This document shows positions 25,957-35,183 of a DNA stretch of 64,000 nucleotides, one piece after another; within the stretch, counting starts at the first letter, position 1; each line of letters begins with the position of its first letter. A program made the translations under genes and the position numbers. Source of the stretch: Paenibacillus wynnii (GTDB lineage: Bacteria; Bacillota; Bacilli; Paenibacillales; Paenibacillaceae); the NCBI RefSeq assembly GCF_030812855.1, contig NZ_JAUSTK010000019.1:26181-90180 (forward strand), read 5' to 3'. The notes under the pieces were generated by a model, which was given only the letters and a program-made list of their open reading frames with translations, was not told the DNA's origin and searched no databases.

Positions 25957-27450
25957 TTGACGTCACCGGGAGAAAAAGAACGTAAGCTTATCTTAACTGG
26001 GGTATTGTTGGCTACTTTTCTAGCCGCGATTGAAGGAACGGTTACGGGTCCCGCAGGACCTGCGATTGTAGGCGATTTTCAGGGAGTGCAGTGGCTAAGC
26101 TGGATTTTTACGGCCTATTTGCTGGCCATGGCCATTACAACGCCTATATTCGGAAAAATCAGTGATCTCTTCGGTCGCAAACCTGTGTTTATCGGCGGTA
26201 CAATTGTTTTTTTATTGGGATCCTTGCTGTGTGGGATATCACAGAGTATGGAACAACTGATTATTTTTCGTGTGCTTCAGGGGCTTGGCGCCGGCGCGCT
26301 TATTCCTATGACCTTTACCATTATCGGAGATATTTATAGTATCCAAGAGAGGGCTAAAACCCAGGGAATGTTAAGCTCCGTCTGGGGGATTTCTTCACTC
26401 GTAGGCCCGCTTCTGGGTGGTTATGTGGTGGATTATTTAAGCTGGCGCTGGGTATTTGTGTTCAATTTACCGTTTGGTCTTCTATCCATTCTATTTATAT
26501 CCCGCTATTTGAAGGAAAATAAAGTCCGCCGCAAGACAAAAATTGATGTAGCCGGTGCATTGTTGTTTGCTTCAGGTATGGGAGCACTGCTCTTTGGGTT
26601 AACCACCGGGGGACAAAGTCTTGCCTGGTCATCTCCGCTGTTAGTAATGATATTGTCAGCGTCTGTACTTCTCCTGGTAGTGTTTCTAAGAGTAGAACTC
26701 AGGGCCTCTGAGCCCATGTTGCCGCTGGGACTGTTTTCAATTCGTAATATTGCGGTTTCTACGGCGGCCAACCTGCTCGTTAGCACATTAATTATCGGGC
26801 TCTCGACATACGTGCCTCTATGGGTCCAGGGTGTTTCAGGTAAAAGTGCGGCACTCTCCGGGCTCCTTCTAGCTCCCATGTCTGTGGGCTGGATGTTCGG
26901 TTCGATTGCCGGTGGACGCATGATTCTGCGATCCGGGTCCCGAAGAACAGCTATGCTCGGTTTGGCTATGATCTCAATCGGCGCTGTGGGTCTGACTTTT
27001 ATGTCGGAAGGCTCCTCACAGATTTTCTTGCTGTGTCTTATGTTTATTTGCGGTATAGGTTTTGGATATGTTTCCACCGTCTTTACCATTATTGCTCAAT
27101 CCTCAGTCGGGCATGAACTACGGGGGTCGTCAACAGCATTAAATACATTCACTAGGTCTTTGGGACAGACAATGGGGGTCGCTATATTTGGTTCATGGCT
27201 GAATTTCAACATAAATAGGCTGCTGAAGAATCAGCCTGGATCCCAAGTGACTGGTGAAGATATCAACAAGCTCCTGAACCCGCAGGAAGGTAGCAGTCTG
27301 CCGACGGCTGTTGGAAGAAGCCTGCATTACGCTTTGGAGGGTGGGCTTCATTTGTTGTTTATCGTTATGGCCGTTATTGCACTGCTCTCTTTGCTGATTT
27401 CCTGGGGACTGCGCAGTACGGTACCTTCCATACAGGATATTTCAAGGTAG
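25957..27450 (+). CDS. MFS multidrug exporter, DHA2 (14-helix) family
   Basis: The 497-residue transporter has about 14 hydrophobic helices, the motif A G-K-I-S-D-L-F-G-R-K-P between helices 2 and 3, and the antiporter motif C region G-P-L-L-G-G. It is predicted to export hydrophobic or cationic drugs with proton uptake. It uses a TTG start preceded by GAGAGGA and lies 16 bp after the acetyltransferase, so the two may be co-transcribed. It ends 14 bp before the convergent cyclase gene, with no clear terminator between. Confidence 0.9.
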   Translation: MTSPGEKERKLILTGVLLATFLAAIEGTVTGPAGPAIVGDFQGVQWLSWIFTAYLLAMAITTPIFGKISDLFGRKPVFIGGTIVFLLGSLLCGISQSMEQLIIFRVLQGLGAGALIPMTFTIIGDIYSIQERAKTQGMLSSVWGISSLVGPLLGGYVVDYLSWRWVFVFNLPFGLLSILFISRYLKENKVRRKTKIDVAGALLFASGMGALLFGLTTGGQSLAWSSPLLVMILSASVLLLVVFLRVELRASEPMLPLGLFSIRNIAVSTAANLLVSTLIIGLSTYVPLWVQGVSGKSAALSGLLLAPMSVGWMFGSIAGGRMILRSGSRRTAMLGLAMISIGAVGLTFMSEGSSQIFLLCLMFICGIGFGYVSTVFTIIAQSSVGHELRGSSTALNTFTRSLGQTMGVAIFGSWLNFNINRLLKNQPGSQVTGEDINKLLNPQEGSSLPTAVGRSLHYALEGGLHLLFIVMAVIALLSLLISWGLRSTVPSIQDISR

Positions 27451-27464
27451 GTTCTTGCTGGTGC

Positions 27465-28544
27465 CTACCACGCTACTTGGTTTTTCCCGTTGCGTTTAGC
27501 CCGATACAGTGCAGCATCCGCTTGGCAGAATAAGAAGTTATTGTCCTCATTCTCTTCCAAGAGATGACAGCCTATACTAACTGTGATGTTCTGATTACCG
27601 AGCTCGGTAATTACGGTCTGCTCCGTCCGTGTTCGCAGCTCTTCGAGCCATTCCTCAGTCTGTGCGGAATTCAGGCCGCTGAGAATGACGGCGAACTCCT
27701 CGCCACCATAACGGGCTGCGAAGCAATTGCAATTCGTAAGTCCTTTCAATATTTGACCTATTCTACGAATAACAATATCACCCGTTAAATGTCCATAATC
27801 ATCATTCACCTGTTTGAAATTATCAATATCGATTAAGGCAAGGTGAAGAGGTTGGTCACGTTCACTATTCACGGCTGTCTGAAGACGTTCCTGAAAGCAT
27901 CTATGATTGTTAAGCCCTGTCAAGGCATCCTTGCTCAAGGCTTCATCATTGGCTTTTTGCTGGAGCCGATATTTCTCTTCATTTATAAGTGCTGCTTTTT
28001 CATATTTCATAATTTTGAGCCCGCGATATACGATTCCGAGAGCTGCTATTGTTGTAAACAGAATTAAGCCGTAACCAACAGGCTTTTGTACATCAAATCG
28101 GTAGGTAGAATTAAAGGTAATAATGGCTAGATATGGCAGCAGAGTACTGGCGCAGGCGAATAACACCTTTCGATATTCAAAGTAAAGAGCGGAGGTGAGA
28201 ATAGGCAGGATTACCACAATTTGAACACCGGAAACATGAATTGGCGCCATCCCGTGAATCAAAGCAGCGAACCCGGAACCGATAGAAATGATTGCATAAT
28301 CCTGCCATCGTGTATTCATATGGTAGATAAGCTCAGCTACCAGTAGGATACCGATTACCAGGCCGTTTTGAACAAAAATGTATTTCCACAGGTGTTGGAT
28401 AGTAGAATGTTCCTGCATAGTAGCGAAAGGCCATGATCCGATGGAAGATAGGAATATTAACAATCCGATTAGCCAATACACAGTTCTTATTTTATAATTC
28501 CAATCACTTAATATTTGAGAGTTATTCTGAAATATTCGGATCAT
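27465..28544 (-). CDS. Membrane diguanylate cyclase (GGDEF), second gene
   Basis: The 359-residue protein has about five or six membrane helices (residues 20-180), a short linker helix and a GGDEF domain whose active site reads R-Y-G-G-E-E-F, so it should synthesise c-di-GMP. D-A-L-T-G-L-N-N-H-R and the D-N-F-K-Q-V-N-D metal motif are intact. There is no EAL domain. Start ATG 28544 follows GGAG in the end of the upstream gene and overlaps it by 23 bp, which suggests translational coupling. Confidence 0.9.
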   Translation of the reverse strand: MIRIFQNNSQILSDWNYKIRTVYWLIGLLIFLSSIGSWPFATMQEHSTIQHLWKYIFVQNGLVIGILLVAELIYHMNTRWQDYAIISIGSGFAALIHGMAPIHVSGVQIVVILPILTSALYFEYRKVLFACASTLLPYLAIITFNSTYRFDVQKPVGYGLILFTTIAALGIVYRGLKIMKYEKAALINEEKYRLQQKANDEALSKDALTGLNNHRCFQERLQTAVNSERDQPLHLALIDIDNFKQVNDDYGHLTGDIVIRRIGQILKGLTNCNCFAARYGGEEFAVILSGLNSAQTEEWLEELRTRTEQTVITELGNQNITVSIGCHLLEENEDNNFLFCQADAALYRAKRNGKNQVAW

Positions 28545-29625
28545 AACTTGACACTCCATTCCGGAGGAATTGAATACGGTTTTTCCCCAGCCGCTTTGCT
28601 TCATACATCAGAGAATCGGCAGACCTAAATAAATCTTCCTTTCCCATACCTTTTCGATACTGAACGATACCCGTACTTACTGTTATTTTATGATTATCAA
28701 TAGAATCCCAACGGAGCTGCGATATTTGCACACGAATCTGTTCAAGCAGTTGCAGGCTTTCGTCCATCGTCTTACCAGTTAGTATAAGTACAAATTCTTC
28801 TCCGCCGTAACGCACTGCTACATCTTCGCTGGAGATTGCAGCCAACAACAGCTTGGCCGTTTCCCGCAATACCCTGTCCCCCTCATAATGCCCGAACGTA
28901 TCGTTGATGGTCTTGAAATTATCAAGATCTAAGACAGCCAGGCATAACGGGAGTCCATAACGCTCATGCTGCTCAATAATGGAGACCACATAATCTTGAA
29001 AAGTTACGTAATTTGTAAGCCCAGTCAAATGATCGTACTTCGATTGGTTTTCTACGGCAATGGAATCGGCGAACGCTTCCACTTCAGAACGTACAGCACG
29101 TTCCAAGGCCGCTTTAAGCTCCTCCGCTTTACGCAAAATCATTTGTCCAATAAGACTTGTCCCTATAATCATTCCAATGATCGCAACAAAGTCATTAGGG
29201 TTGACTTGCTGCCGCAACGGCTCAACGAAACTATACATAATAAAATAACAGCCCAATGACAGAACAGATCCGAACCAAAGCCTTGAACGGCTGAAATAAA
29301 GAATGGAAACGATGATAGGAATGTCTAATGCAATGTACAGTCCGCTAATTTGAGAACCAAAGGTGAGCATAACTACGATGGCAAACACAAACCCGATTGA
29401 GATGAGCATATAGTCCATGTTAGCTGTGATATACCGCAGAGCAAACTCTGCGAGCAGTAAAGATATCGTAAATGCTGCTGTTGCCGTAAAAATACTAGGG
29501 AGAAATATAGCTTCAGATTGAGAAAGCAATCCCGCTAGAAGGATAAGCCCGGCAATCAACCAATACACATAAAGCACGCACCTGTTTAAATTTTGGTTAT
29601 TGTGCTGGGGGGTTATATTCATCAT
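28522..29625 (-). CDS. Membrane diguanylate cyclase (GGDEF), first gene
   Basis: The 367-residue protein has the same architecture as its neighbour: about six helices (residues 15-170), a coiled linker and a GGDEF domain with R-Y-G-G-E-E-F and D-N-F-K-T-I-N-D. An inhibitory R-x2-D site is not evident at the usual place, five residues before the active site. The pair looks like a tandem duplication. The transcript begins with a c-di-GMP-I riboswitch and terminator, so product-dependent control is expected. Confidence 0.92.
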   Translation of the reverse strand: MMNITPQHNNQNLNRCVLYVYWLIAGLILLAGLLSQSEAIFLPSIFTATAAFTISLLLAEFALRYITANMDYMLISIGFVFAIVVMLTFGSQISGLYIALDIPIIVSILYFSRSRLWFGSVLSLGCYFIMYSFVEPLRQQVNPNDFVAIIGMIIGTSLIGQMILRKAEELKAALERAVRSEVEAFADSIAVENQSKYDHLTGLTNYVTFQDYVVSIIEQHERYGLPLCLAVLDLDNFKTINDTFGHYEGDRVLRETAKLLLAAISSEDVAVRYGGEEFVLILTGKTMDESLQLLEQIRVQISQLRWDSIDNHKITVSTGIVQYRKGMGKEDLFRSADSLMYEAKRLGKNRIQFLRNGVSSYDPNISE

Positions 29626-29692
29626 GACTCACCGCTTTTTTGGTTATTCACTTTCTAAAATCATCAAGCCATGCAAGGGAGTGGTATGGAAA

Positions 29693-29727
29693 AATAAAAA
29701 AACACACCTCGAGATCTGAGATCTCAA
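29693..29727 (-). terminator. Expression-platform terminator of the c-di-GMP riboswitch
   Basis: On the minus strand GAGATC-TCA-GATCTC, extended by ACC/GGT, is followed by TTTTTTT. The ACCTTTT part belongs to the 3' side of the aptamer, so the two folds can compete. The hairpin lies about 65 nt before the first cyclase start. Confidence 0.75.
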
Positions 29728-29806
29728 AAGGTAACTGGCTGGCATAGCTTTACGCTGTAGCCCCTGTAGCTTTGCGTCGCCGTGTTTCCACGGGTTTGCT
29801 CTTTTC
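29728..29806 (-). ncRNA. c-di-GMP-I (GEMM-I) riboswitch aptamer
   Basis: The minus strand carries the class I consensus in order: GAGCAAACC, a CCGTG-GAAA-CACGG hairpin with GNRA tetraloop, the invariant GACGCAAAGCTA, the second hairpin, then GCCAGCCAGTTACC. The match to the known GEMM-I core is near complete. It senses c-di-GMP in front of two genes that make it. The rest of the 29626-30013 gap holds the terminators and A+T-rich sequence. Confidence 0.94.
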
Positions 29807-29960
29807 TTTATTTTGGTATGTTCTACTTAGATTATCGGTTGTTTCATCTAAAAATACAATACTATAGTTCTACAAATAAAGGTATTTAGACCTAATATTT
29901 TTCTCTTTGACTAATATCTATGTTTAAGTTGCGAAAAAACACGAAAGTTTCTTGCGTAAT

Positions 29961-29999
29961 AAAAAAACAGCAAGCCTCGTGTTAGGAGACTTGCTATTT
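29961..29999 (-). terminator. Terminator of the marR gene
   Basis: AGCAAG-n1-CTC and GAG-n1-CTTGCT enclose a 7-nt loop and are followed on the minus strand by TTTTTTT. Confidence 0.85.
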
Positions 30000-30013
30000 T
30001 GAATTCTAATCTA

Positions 30014-30481
30014 CTATTTACGTGGAAGCGGAGAAAGTTTCTCAGCCTGCAGGCCCATCTTTTTGAGCAGAATAATCATTTGTTCCTTCTCTTCATCACT
30101 TAGGCCGCTAAAGGCAAGGTGGATGCGCTCCGAATATTTCGGATACATCTCATTCATCAGTCGTTCGCCTTCAGTAGTTAATTCTGCAAAGATTACACGG
30201 CGGTCACTTGGACAAGGCTTGCGTTGCAGATATCCGCGTTCCTCCAGCTTGTCGATTACATAGGTAACATTTCCGCTTTGCAGCAGAAGCTTGGCGCCAA
30301 TCTGTTGAATAGGTTGGGGTCCCTTGTAATAGAGGACTTCCATAACGGCAAAAGCAGTGGGATTGAACCCTTCAATCTTGCTGCCGGTAACAGCATGCTC
30401 GTTGATGCTTTTGAAAGACTTGGCAAAAACCCGGTACAAATGCAGTGTTAATTGAGTATCGCGTTCATAGGATTGTATCAT
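30014..30481 (-). CDS. MarR-family transcriptional regulator
   Basis: The 155-residue protein shows the MarR winged helix. I-Q-Q-I-G-A-K-L-L-L-Q-S-G-N-V-T-Y-V-I-D-K-L-E-E-R-G-Y spans the recognition helix, followed by the wing D-R-R-V-I-F-A-E-L-T and a long C-terminal dimer helix. The arrangement resembles OhrR/YkvE-type members, though the ligand is unknown. It is divergent from an MFS exporter 350 bp away, a common repressor-target layout. A dyad sits just before its start. Confidence 0.9.
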   Translation of the reverse strand: MIQSYERDTQLTLHLYRVFAKSFKSINEHAVTGSKIEGFNPTAFAVMEVLYYKGPQPIQQIGAKLLLQSGNVTYVIDKLEERGYLQRKPCPSDRRVIFAELTTEGERLMNEMYPKYSERIHLAFSGLSDEEKEQMIILLKKMGLQAEKLSPLPRK

Positions 30482-30500
30482 GCTTCTCCACCCTTATCTT

Positions 30501-30537
30501 TAATCGTGTGATCTCGTCGCACGGTTAGTAGTTTATA
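30501..30537 (-). promoter_or_regulatory. MarR promoter -10 with dyad operator
   Basis: TAATCGTGTG-n7-CGCACGGTTA (30501-30527) is an inverted repeat with 8 of 10 arm matches. On the minus strand a TATAAA (30537-30532) is just upstream, so the dyad would cover the transcription start of marR, as for an autorepressor. Confidence 0.5.
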
Positions 30538-30726
30538 GTCTGAAATGAAAGGGTCACCTGTGCAGCGAACCTATTTATAGCTTTACAATACGTCAAACAA
30601 TGGAAGAAGAACATGTGATTTGTCACAATGAGCACACTTTTAATTATTAAAAATCAAACAATTTTTTGCCGTAATAAAAAAATTAAAGATTTCCATGTTT
30701 CTCACCTGAACGCAGGGTAATTTCAG

Positions 30727-30739
30727 CCTCTGGCAGAGG
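30727..30739. promoter_or_regulatory. Perfect 13-bp inverted repeat upstream of the MFS gene
   Basis: CCTCTG-G-CAGAGG lies about 95 bp before the exporter start, with another GCCTCTGG at 30750. It could be an operator or a leader hairpin. The rest of the 30482-30831 gap is A+T-rich. Confidence 0.35.
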
Positions 30740-30831
30740 TCGTATTTACGCCTCTGGACGGATGAAGGGTATCTTGCTCTGCTTTAACATGGATAAATAA
30801 GGAATTTAGGAGACAGGGGAGTGAGACTGTA

Positions 30832-32142
30832 ATGAAAGAAATTCAAGATCATCAAGCCAAGGAAGGGAAACTATCGGCTAACAGGCCCTTTGTTCTGTTA
30901 ATCACTGCGCAGCTAATATCCAATGTAGGGGACTGGCTGCATTTGTTGGCACTTTTAACGATGGTTGGATTGAAGTGGGAGGCTACACCGTGGGAGATTA
31001 CAGCCATATCATTATGCATGGCAATTCCCATGCTGGTCGGAGGACCGTTCGCCGGGTATCTAAGTGATCGATTCAATCGTAAGGCACTTATGATCGGCTC
31101 CGATCTTGCTAGAGCCGGGATAGTGGCCTGTCTGATATTTGCAGATTTGCTATGGCAGGTTTATCTCCTGCTGTTGGTTAAAGGGGTTATGGATGTTCTG
31201 TTCTCTCCGGCCAAAAGCGGTAAACTCAAGGAACTTGTACCTCAAGCGCAGATGGATAGTGCCGTTGCGCTCAGCTCTTCTATAGAGCAAATTACCAAAA
31301 TCATCGGACCCGCACTTGGTGGATTACTGGTTGCCGGATTCGGCATCTCGGCGTGTTATCTCATTGATTCGGTTACCTATCTTATGTCAGCGGTAATTCT
31401 ACTGGGACTGCCCCATAAGGGAGCTTTTAAGCTGGAGAACCCGGATATAGGTACAGATAAAGCCCCAAAACAGCAATCTTTTTGCCATGAAATGGCGGCC
31501 GGTTTACGTATTATTGCTGGAATGCCGGCAGTGCTTACGGGCATCGTCATGCTGGTATCTGTACTGCTGGTGCTGCAAATCGCCGATTCTCAGGTCGTGA
31601 CACTCTTTCGTGAAATCCCCGGTATTAACGGCGATCTGCTAGGCTGGTGTGTAGGGGCCAGCGGATTAGGAACATTGTTCTCAGCATTGCTCGTGAGTAA
31701 AAGGAAAGGCGGAACCCGTCCTTTGATCTACATGGGTTCAGGTGCAGTTCTGATGGGTGCGGTCTTCGCAAGCGCTGCACTCATTACCCAATATGTTCAG
31801 GCGGGTCTCTTAATGAATGTTGCTCTATTTGGTTCCTTCATGCTGGCAGGATTGGGTGCCGGCTTAGCGTTCATACCCTTTCAGTCCATGCTGCAGCAGC
31901 GGACGCCGGAGGCTTACATAGGCCGTGTATTCGGCACCGTAGGCAGCTTAACGAGTGCGGCGGTTATTATGGGACCGGTGGCTGGCGGAGCCTTAGTGAC
32001 GGCATCCGGACCAATATCTGCCTTCCTCCTCTCAGGTATACTGACGCTATTACTGGGATTAGCTCTTCTAGTTCTTCGTATTAAAATTGAGAAAAGAGAT
32101 GAAGCGGCAACTATCCGTATGAAAGCAGTGCCGGCATCGTAA
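30832..32142 (+). CDS. MFS transporter (MFS_3/EntS-like)
   Basis: The 436-residue transporter has about 12 helices. The N-terminal Q-L-I-S-N-V-G-D-W helix and G-Y-L-S-D-R-F-N-R-K motif A place it among MFS_3 exporters, a group that includes siderophore and macrolide efflux proteins. GGGGAG precedes ATG. The divergent MarR regulator suggests inducible efflux; the substrate is unknown. Confidence 0.88.
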   Translation: MKEIQDHQAKEGKLSANRPFVLLITAQLISNVGDWLHLLALLTMVGLKWEATPWEITAISLCMAIPMLVGGPFAGYLSDRFNRKALMIGSDLARAGIVACLIFADLLWQVYLLLLVKGVMDVLFSPAKSGKLKELVPQAQMDSAVALSSSIEQITKIIGPALGGLLVAGFGISACYLIDSVTYLMSAVILLGLPHKGAFKLENPDIGTDKAPKQQSFCHEMAAGLRIIAGMPAVLTGIVMLVSVLLVLQIADSQVVTLFREIPGINGDLLGWCVGASGLGTLFSALLVSKRKGGTRPLIYMGSGAVLMGAVFASAALITQYVQAGLLMNVALFGSFMLAGLGAGLAFIPFQSMLQQRTPEAYIGRVFGTVGSLTSAAVIMGPVAGGALVTASGPISAFLLSGILTLLLGLALLVLRIKIEKRDEAATIRMKAVPAS

Positions 32143-32207
32143 ATTCCTTTACCAATATACCGACCTGGGCACTGTATCCTGGCTGGATTAGAGAAGATTT
32201 TAGTAAT

Positions 32208-32360
32208 GTTTTCCGCTGAAAGTAGCGGTGAGGACGGAGCGATTGCGGAAAAGCGGTAGCGGTCGCCTTGGTCTCCGGATTTTTACCACTTAGGAAAATA
32301 AATAAAATCTGGAGAGCACAGCGATTGGAGTAACGGTCCGTTCGCGGAGCGTCCACCAGA
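32208..32360. repeat. Dispersed hairpin repeat, copy B (inverted)
   Basis: The reverse complement aligns along its length with the repeat at 23931-24083. The central hairpin (32270-32316) reads, on the minus strand, TCTCC-A-GATTTTA with TAAAAATC-C-GGAGA: the paired bases differ from copy A but pairing is kept, including the A-C mismatch. It fills most of the gap between the MFS gene and ecsA. Confidence 0.85.
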
Positions 32361-32500
32361 ACACCGGCTTCAATCCTACTCTGAAATATATAGCGGTATG
32401 CTTAATACAAAATACAATGTATAATACCGCTCATCAGACAGTGAATTACAGAGGTGGCATGTAAACCATATGCCACCCATTAACATTTAGGAGATGGAGT

Positions 32501-33259
32501 ATGGAAGAGACAAAATCAGGCCTGGAGACGGAAATTGCGGAGATTACTGAAACAGATCAATCTATTGTACTTGACGTTTATATTGAAGAGGCGGGATATG
32601 AAGCAGGTGATCCACGTATATCCGATATTTCATTTCAGGTTCGGAGTGGACAACTGCTGGGTTTGATAGGGCCCAATGGTGCCGGCAAAAGCACAACGAT
32701 CAAGACGGTTCTAGGTCTGCTGAAGCATGCCAAAGCAAAAGTGAAGCTGGGCGGTTCAAATAAGTCTTACGCTTATGTACCGGAGCAGCCGGTATTCTAT
32801 GAGGATCTTACGTTGTGGGAGCATCTGGATTTAGCAGCTGCCGCCTACGGACTGGAGTATACACAATTTCAGGAAACGGCTGAACGGCTGCTTAAGCAGT
32901 TTGGCATGGAGCCTGTCCGCAATGATCTTCCGGCGGGATTCTCCAAAGGGATGAAGCAAAAAATGATGCTGATGCTCGGGTTTCTGGTACAGCCTGACGT
33001 ATATATCGTGGACGAGCCGTTTATTGGGTTGGACCCCCGTGCGACTAAGGACTTTTTGCGGCTGCTGGAGGCTGAGCGTAAGCGTGGAGCAGGTGTACTA
33101 ATGTCAACACATGTACTGGATACCGCTGAGAAAATATGTGATAATTTCGTGCTTATCTCCGGAGGCAAGGTTGCTGCTTCCGGTACACTGGAGGGTATCC
33201 GCGCTTATGCCGGATTACCGGAGGCGTCGCTGTTTGATTGCTTTGACGAATTAACATGA
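32501..33259 (+). CDS. ecsA: ABC transporter ATP-binding protein, EcsA-like
   Basis: The 252-residue ATPase has Walker A G-P-N-G-A-G-K-S-T-T, a signature region F-S-K-G-M-K-Q-K, Walker B V-Y-I-V-D-E-P-F-I-G-L-D-P and the H-loop S-T-H. Its length and overlapping permease gene match EcsA of Bacillales, which affects regulated proteolysis, secretion and competence. An unusual acidic stretch of about 30 residues precedes the ATPase domain. AGGAGATGGAG gives the ribosome binding site. Confidence 0.87.
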   Translation: MEETKSGLETEIAEITETDQSIVLDVYIEEAGYEAGDPRISDISFQVRSGQLLGLIGPNGAGKSTTIKTVLGLLKHAKAKVKLGGSNKSYAYVPEQPVFYEDLTLWEHLDLAAAAYGLEYTQFQETAERLLKQFGMEPVRNDLPAGFSKGMKQKMMLMLGFLVQPDVYIVDEPFIGLDPRATKDFLRLLEAERKRGAGVLMSTHVLDTAEKICDNFVLISGGKVAASGTLEGIRAYAGLPEASLFDCFDELT

Positions 33260-34509
33260 GTAAACAGGCCTCATTTGCTTTTCCTACATCTGCAAGACTG
33301 TTTCTACGGCGGCTGATTTCCCACTGGAAAGAGCAATCCGCCATTATCCGCACCGCTGCTGACTGGACGGTTCTGCTCTATATTATTATCCCGGGAGGTC
33401 TGCTCGGGGGCCGCCTGTACTACGGATACTGGAACAATGAACTCCCAAACTGGACTTCAGTAGTACCTTTTATGCTAATGCCTGCTTTACTGGTAATCGT
33501 GATAGGTACGGGAGGGATGGTGCTTCTGCTGCAGGAGGGTGATTTGCTGTTTTTAAGGCAGCGGCAGAATTGGATCAATAATATTATAAGTCGGGGTATT
33601 ATCTATAGTCTGGCAGTCACCTCACTCAAAATAGCGGCTGTGTATGCGCTGATGCTGCCTTTTATTATCCGCGGTTACGGATTGACTTGGGATGCGGCCC
33701 TTTCGCTGCTAATCCTAACTCTAGCTTGCAGTTGGTGCGTTAAGCTGCTCGGGCATATTGTAAGAGTGCAGCGTCAAGGGTGGCGCCGGTGGCTGTGGCA
33801 AGTTCCGGCAGTTGCTCTGCCCTGCAGCATTTATTTTCGAGTAGCCCAGCTTGGGGACACCTATCCTATACTTATGTGGATTACTGCCGCACTTTTTGCG
33901 TTAGCGACCTTGTTCTCTATTCGATATAGGGTGCGCTTGCGTGGAACCTTCATGAATGATGTTCGAGAGGATTATAAGCAGCGTATGAGAATCGCCGGTT
34001 TACTGCTGCGGGGTGTTCTTGATAAGCCGCGCCCGACACGCTATAAGCCGTGGATATTCCGTAAATCACAGCCGTTATTGTCCTCCAAGCTTCCGGAGAG
34101 CAGACTTTCAGCTGCTGCAATCAAAGCACTTATACGTAATCCCGCGCATTTGAAGCTGTACTTGTCGTTTACCGGCGTGTCTCTCGTAGCGATCTTAATC
34201 GTTCCGGCATTTCTGAAGTGGATCATATTTATCGTCTTGTTGTCACTGATGACCTATTGGCTGTTCCTCTTCTGGTCCTTATTTATAGGAGATGATTACA
34301 TCGGAATATTACCTTTTACGAAAGAACAAAAAGCTGAAGCGGGTTCAAGAGCAGTACCTATTCTGTTGATGCCTTTTGCCGTTCTTAGTTCCGCAGTAGT
34401 GTGTTTTTCGATATACGGTTGGTGGGGACTGGTGCTATTTATCCCTATCGGTGCGGCAGCAGGGATCATGGTTTCCAGGATATTCGGTGCGATTCGTTTA
34501 GCCAGATAG
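33256..34509 (+). CDS. ecsB: ABC transporter permease, EcsB-like
   Basis: The 417-residue membrane protein has about eight to ten hydrophobic segments and a cytoplasmic loop (residues about 225-285) with K-P-R-P-T-R-Y-K-P-W. The pattern is typical of EcsB. The ATG overlaps the ecsA stop by 4 bp, so the two subunits are translationally coupled. Confidence 0.87.
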   Translation: MSKQASFAFPTSARLFLRRLISHWKEQSAIIRTAADWTVLLYIIIPGGLLGGRLYYGYWNNELPNWTSVVPFMLMPALLVIVIGTGGMVLLLQEGDLLFLRQRQNWINNIISRGIIYSLAVTSLKIAAVYALMLPFIIRGYGLTWDAALSLLILTLACSWCVKLLGHIVRVQRQGWRRWLWQVPAVALPCSIYFRVAQLGDTYPILMWITAALFALATLFSIRYRVRLRGTFMNDVREDYKQRMRIAGLLLRGVLDKPRPTRYKPWIFRKSQPLLSSKLPESRLSAAAIKALIRNPAHLKLYLSFTGVSLVAILIVPAFLKWIIFIVLLSLMTYWLFLFWSLFIGDDYIGILPFTKEQKAEAGSRAVPILLMPFAVLSSAVVCFSIYGWWGLVLFIPIGAAAGIMVSRIFGAIRLAR

Positions 34510-34601
34510 AATTTTGAAATTTTTTGCAATGAAAAGTAATCCTCTTCAAACTTTCCCGCGAAGGTTATATATAAAGGGAGATTAATGAGAGGGGTTCCCT
34601 T

Positions 34602-35183
34602 ATGACAGATGCTCTGGATGACAGAGATTTAATGATGCAGATTGGAGACAAGGACCCTGCGGCGCTGGAACGTCTATATGACCGATATGAGAAAATCGTA
34701 TATTCCTTCGCTTCTAGAATTGTGCAGGATTCCATGGTTGCCGAAGAGGTGGTACAGGAGCTTTTTCTGAGGGTCTGGACACACAGTGAACGTTATGAGG
34801 CTTCTCAAGGCAAACTGACGACCTGGATGTTCGCGGTTACCCGCAATATAGCTGTGGACATGCTGAGGCGTAAATCGGTAAGAGATAGAGGCATACCTGT
34901 GGAGACCGATGCGCTGCATGCGGTAGCCGATGATTTAGCCGATACGGCGTTGCAGATAGAAATGAGAAGCCAAGGGCAGCGAGTCCGTGAGATTCTGGAT
35001 GGACTTAGTCGGGATCAACAACAGGTCATTGATTCAATTTATTATGGGGGCATGACCCAACAGGAAGTATCCGCACGCTACAATATTCCTCTTGGAACGG
35101 TCAAAAGTCGTGTGCGCCTGGCCCTGAAGCAGATGAGAAAGTCGTTAATGATTGAGGGAAGGAGGGAAGGTTATCATGGATAA
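34602..35183 (+). CDS. ECF-type RNA polymerase sigma factor
   Basis: The 193-residue sigma factor has region 2 (L-E-R-L-Y-D-R-Y, then V-Q-E-L-F-L-R-V-W and K-L-T-T-W-M-F-A-V-T-R-N) and region 4 (helix-turn-helix Y-Y-G-G-M-T-Q-Q-E-V and G-T-V-K-S-R-V-R). Its layout and its partner resemble the SigK/RskA group. GAGAGGGG precedes ATG. The signal is unknown. Confidence 0.9.
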   Translation: MTDALDDRDLMMQIGDKDPAALERLYDRYEKIVYSFASRIVQDSMVAEEVVQELFLRVWTHSERYEASQGKLTTWMFAVTRNIAVDMLRRKSVRDRGIPVETDALHAVADDLADTALQIEMRSQGQRVREILDGLSRDQQQVIDSIYYGGMTQQEVSARYNIPLGTVKSRVRLALKQMRKSLMIEGRREGYHG

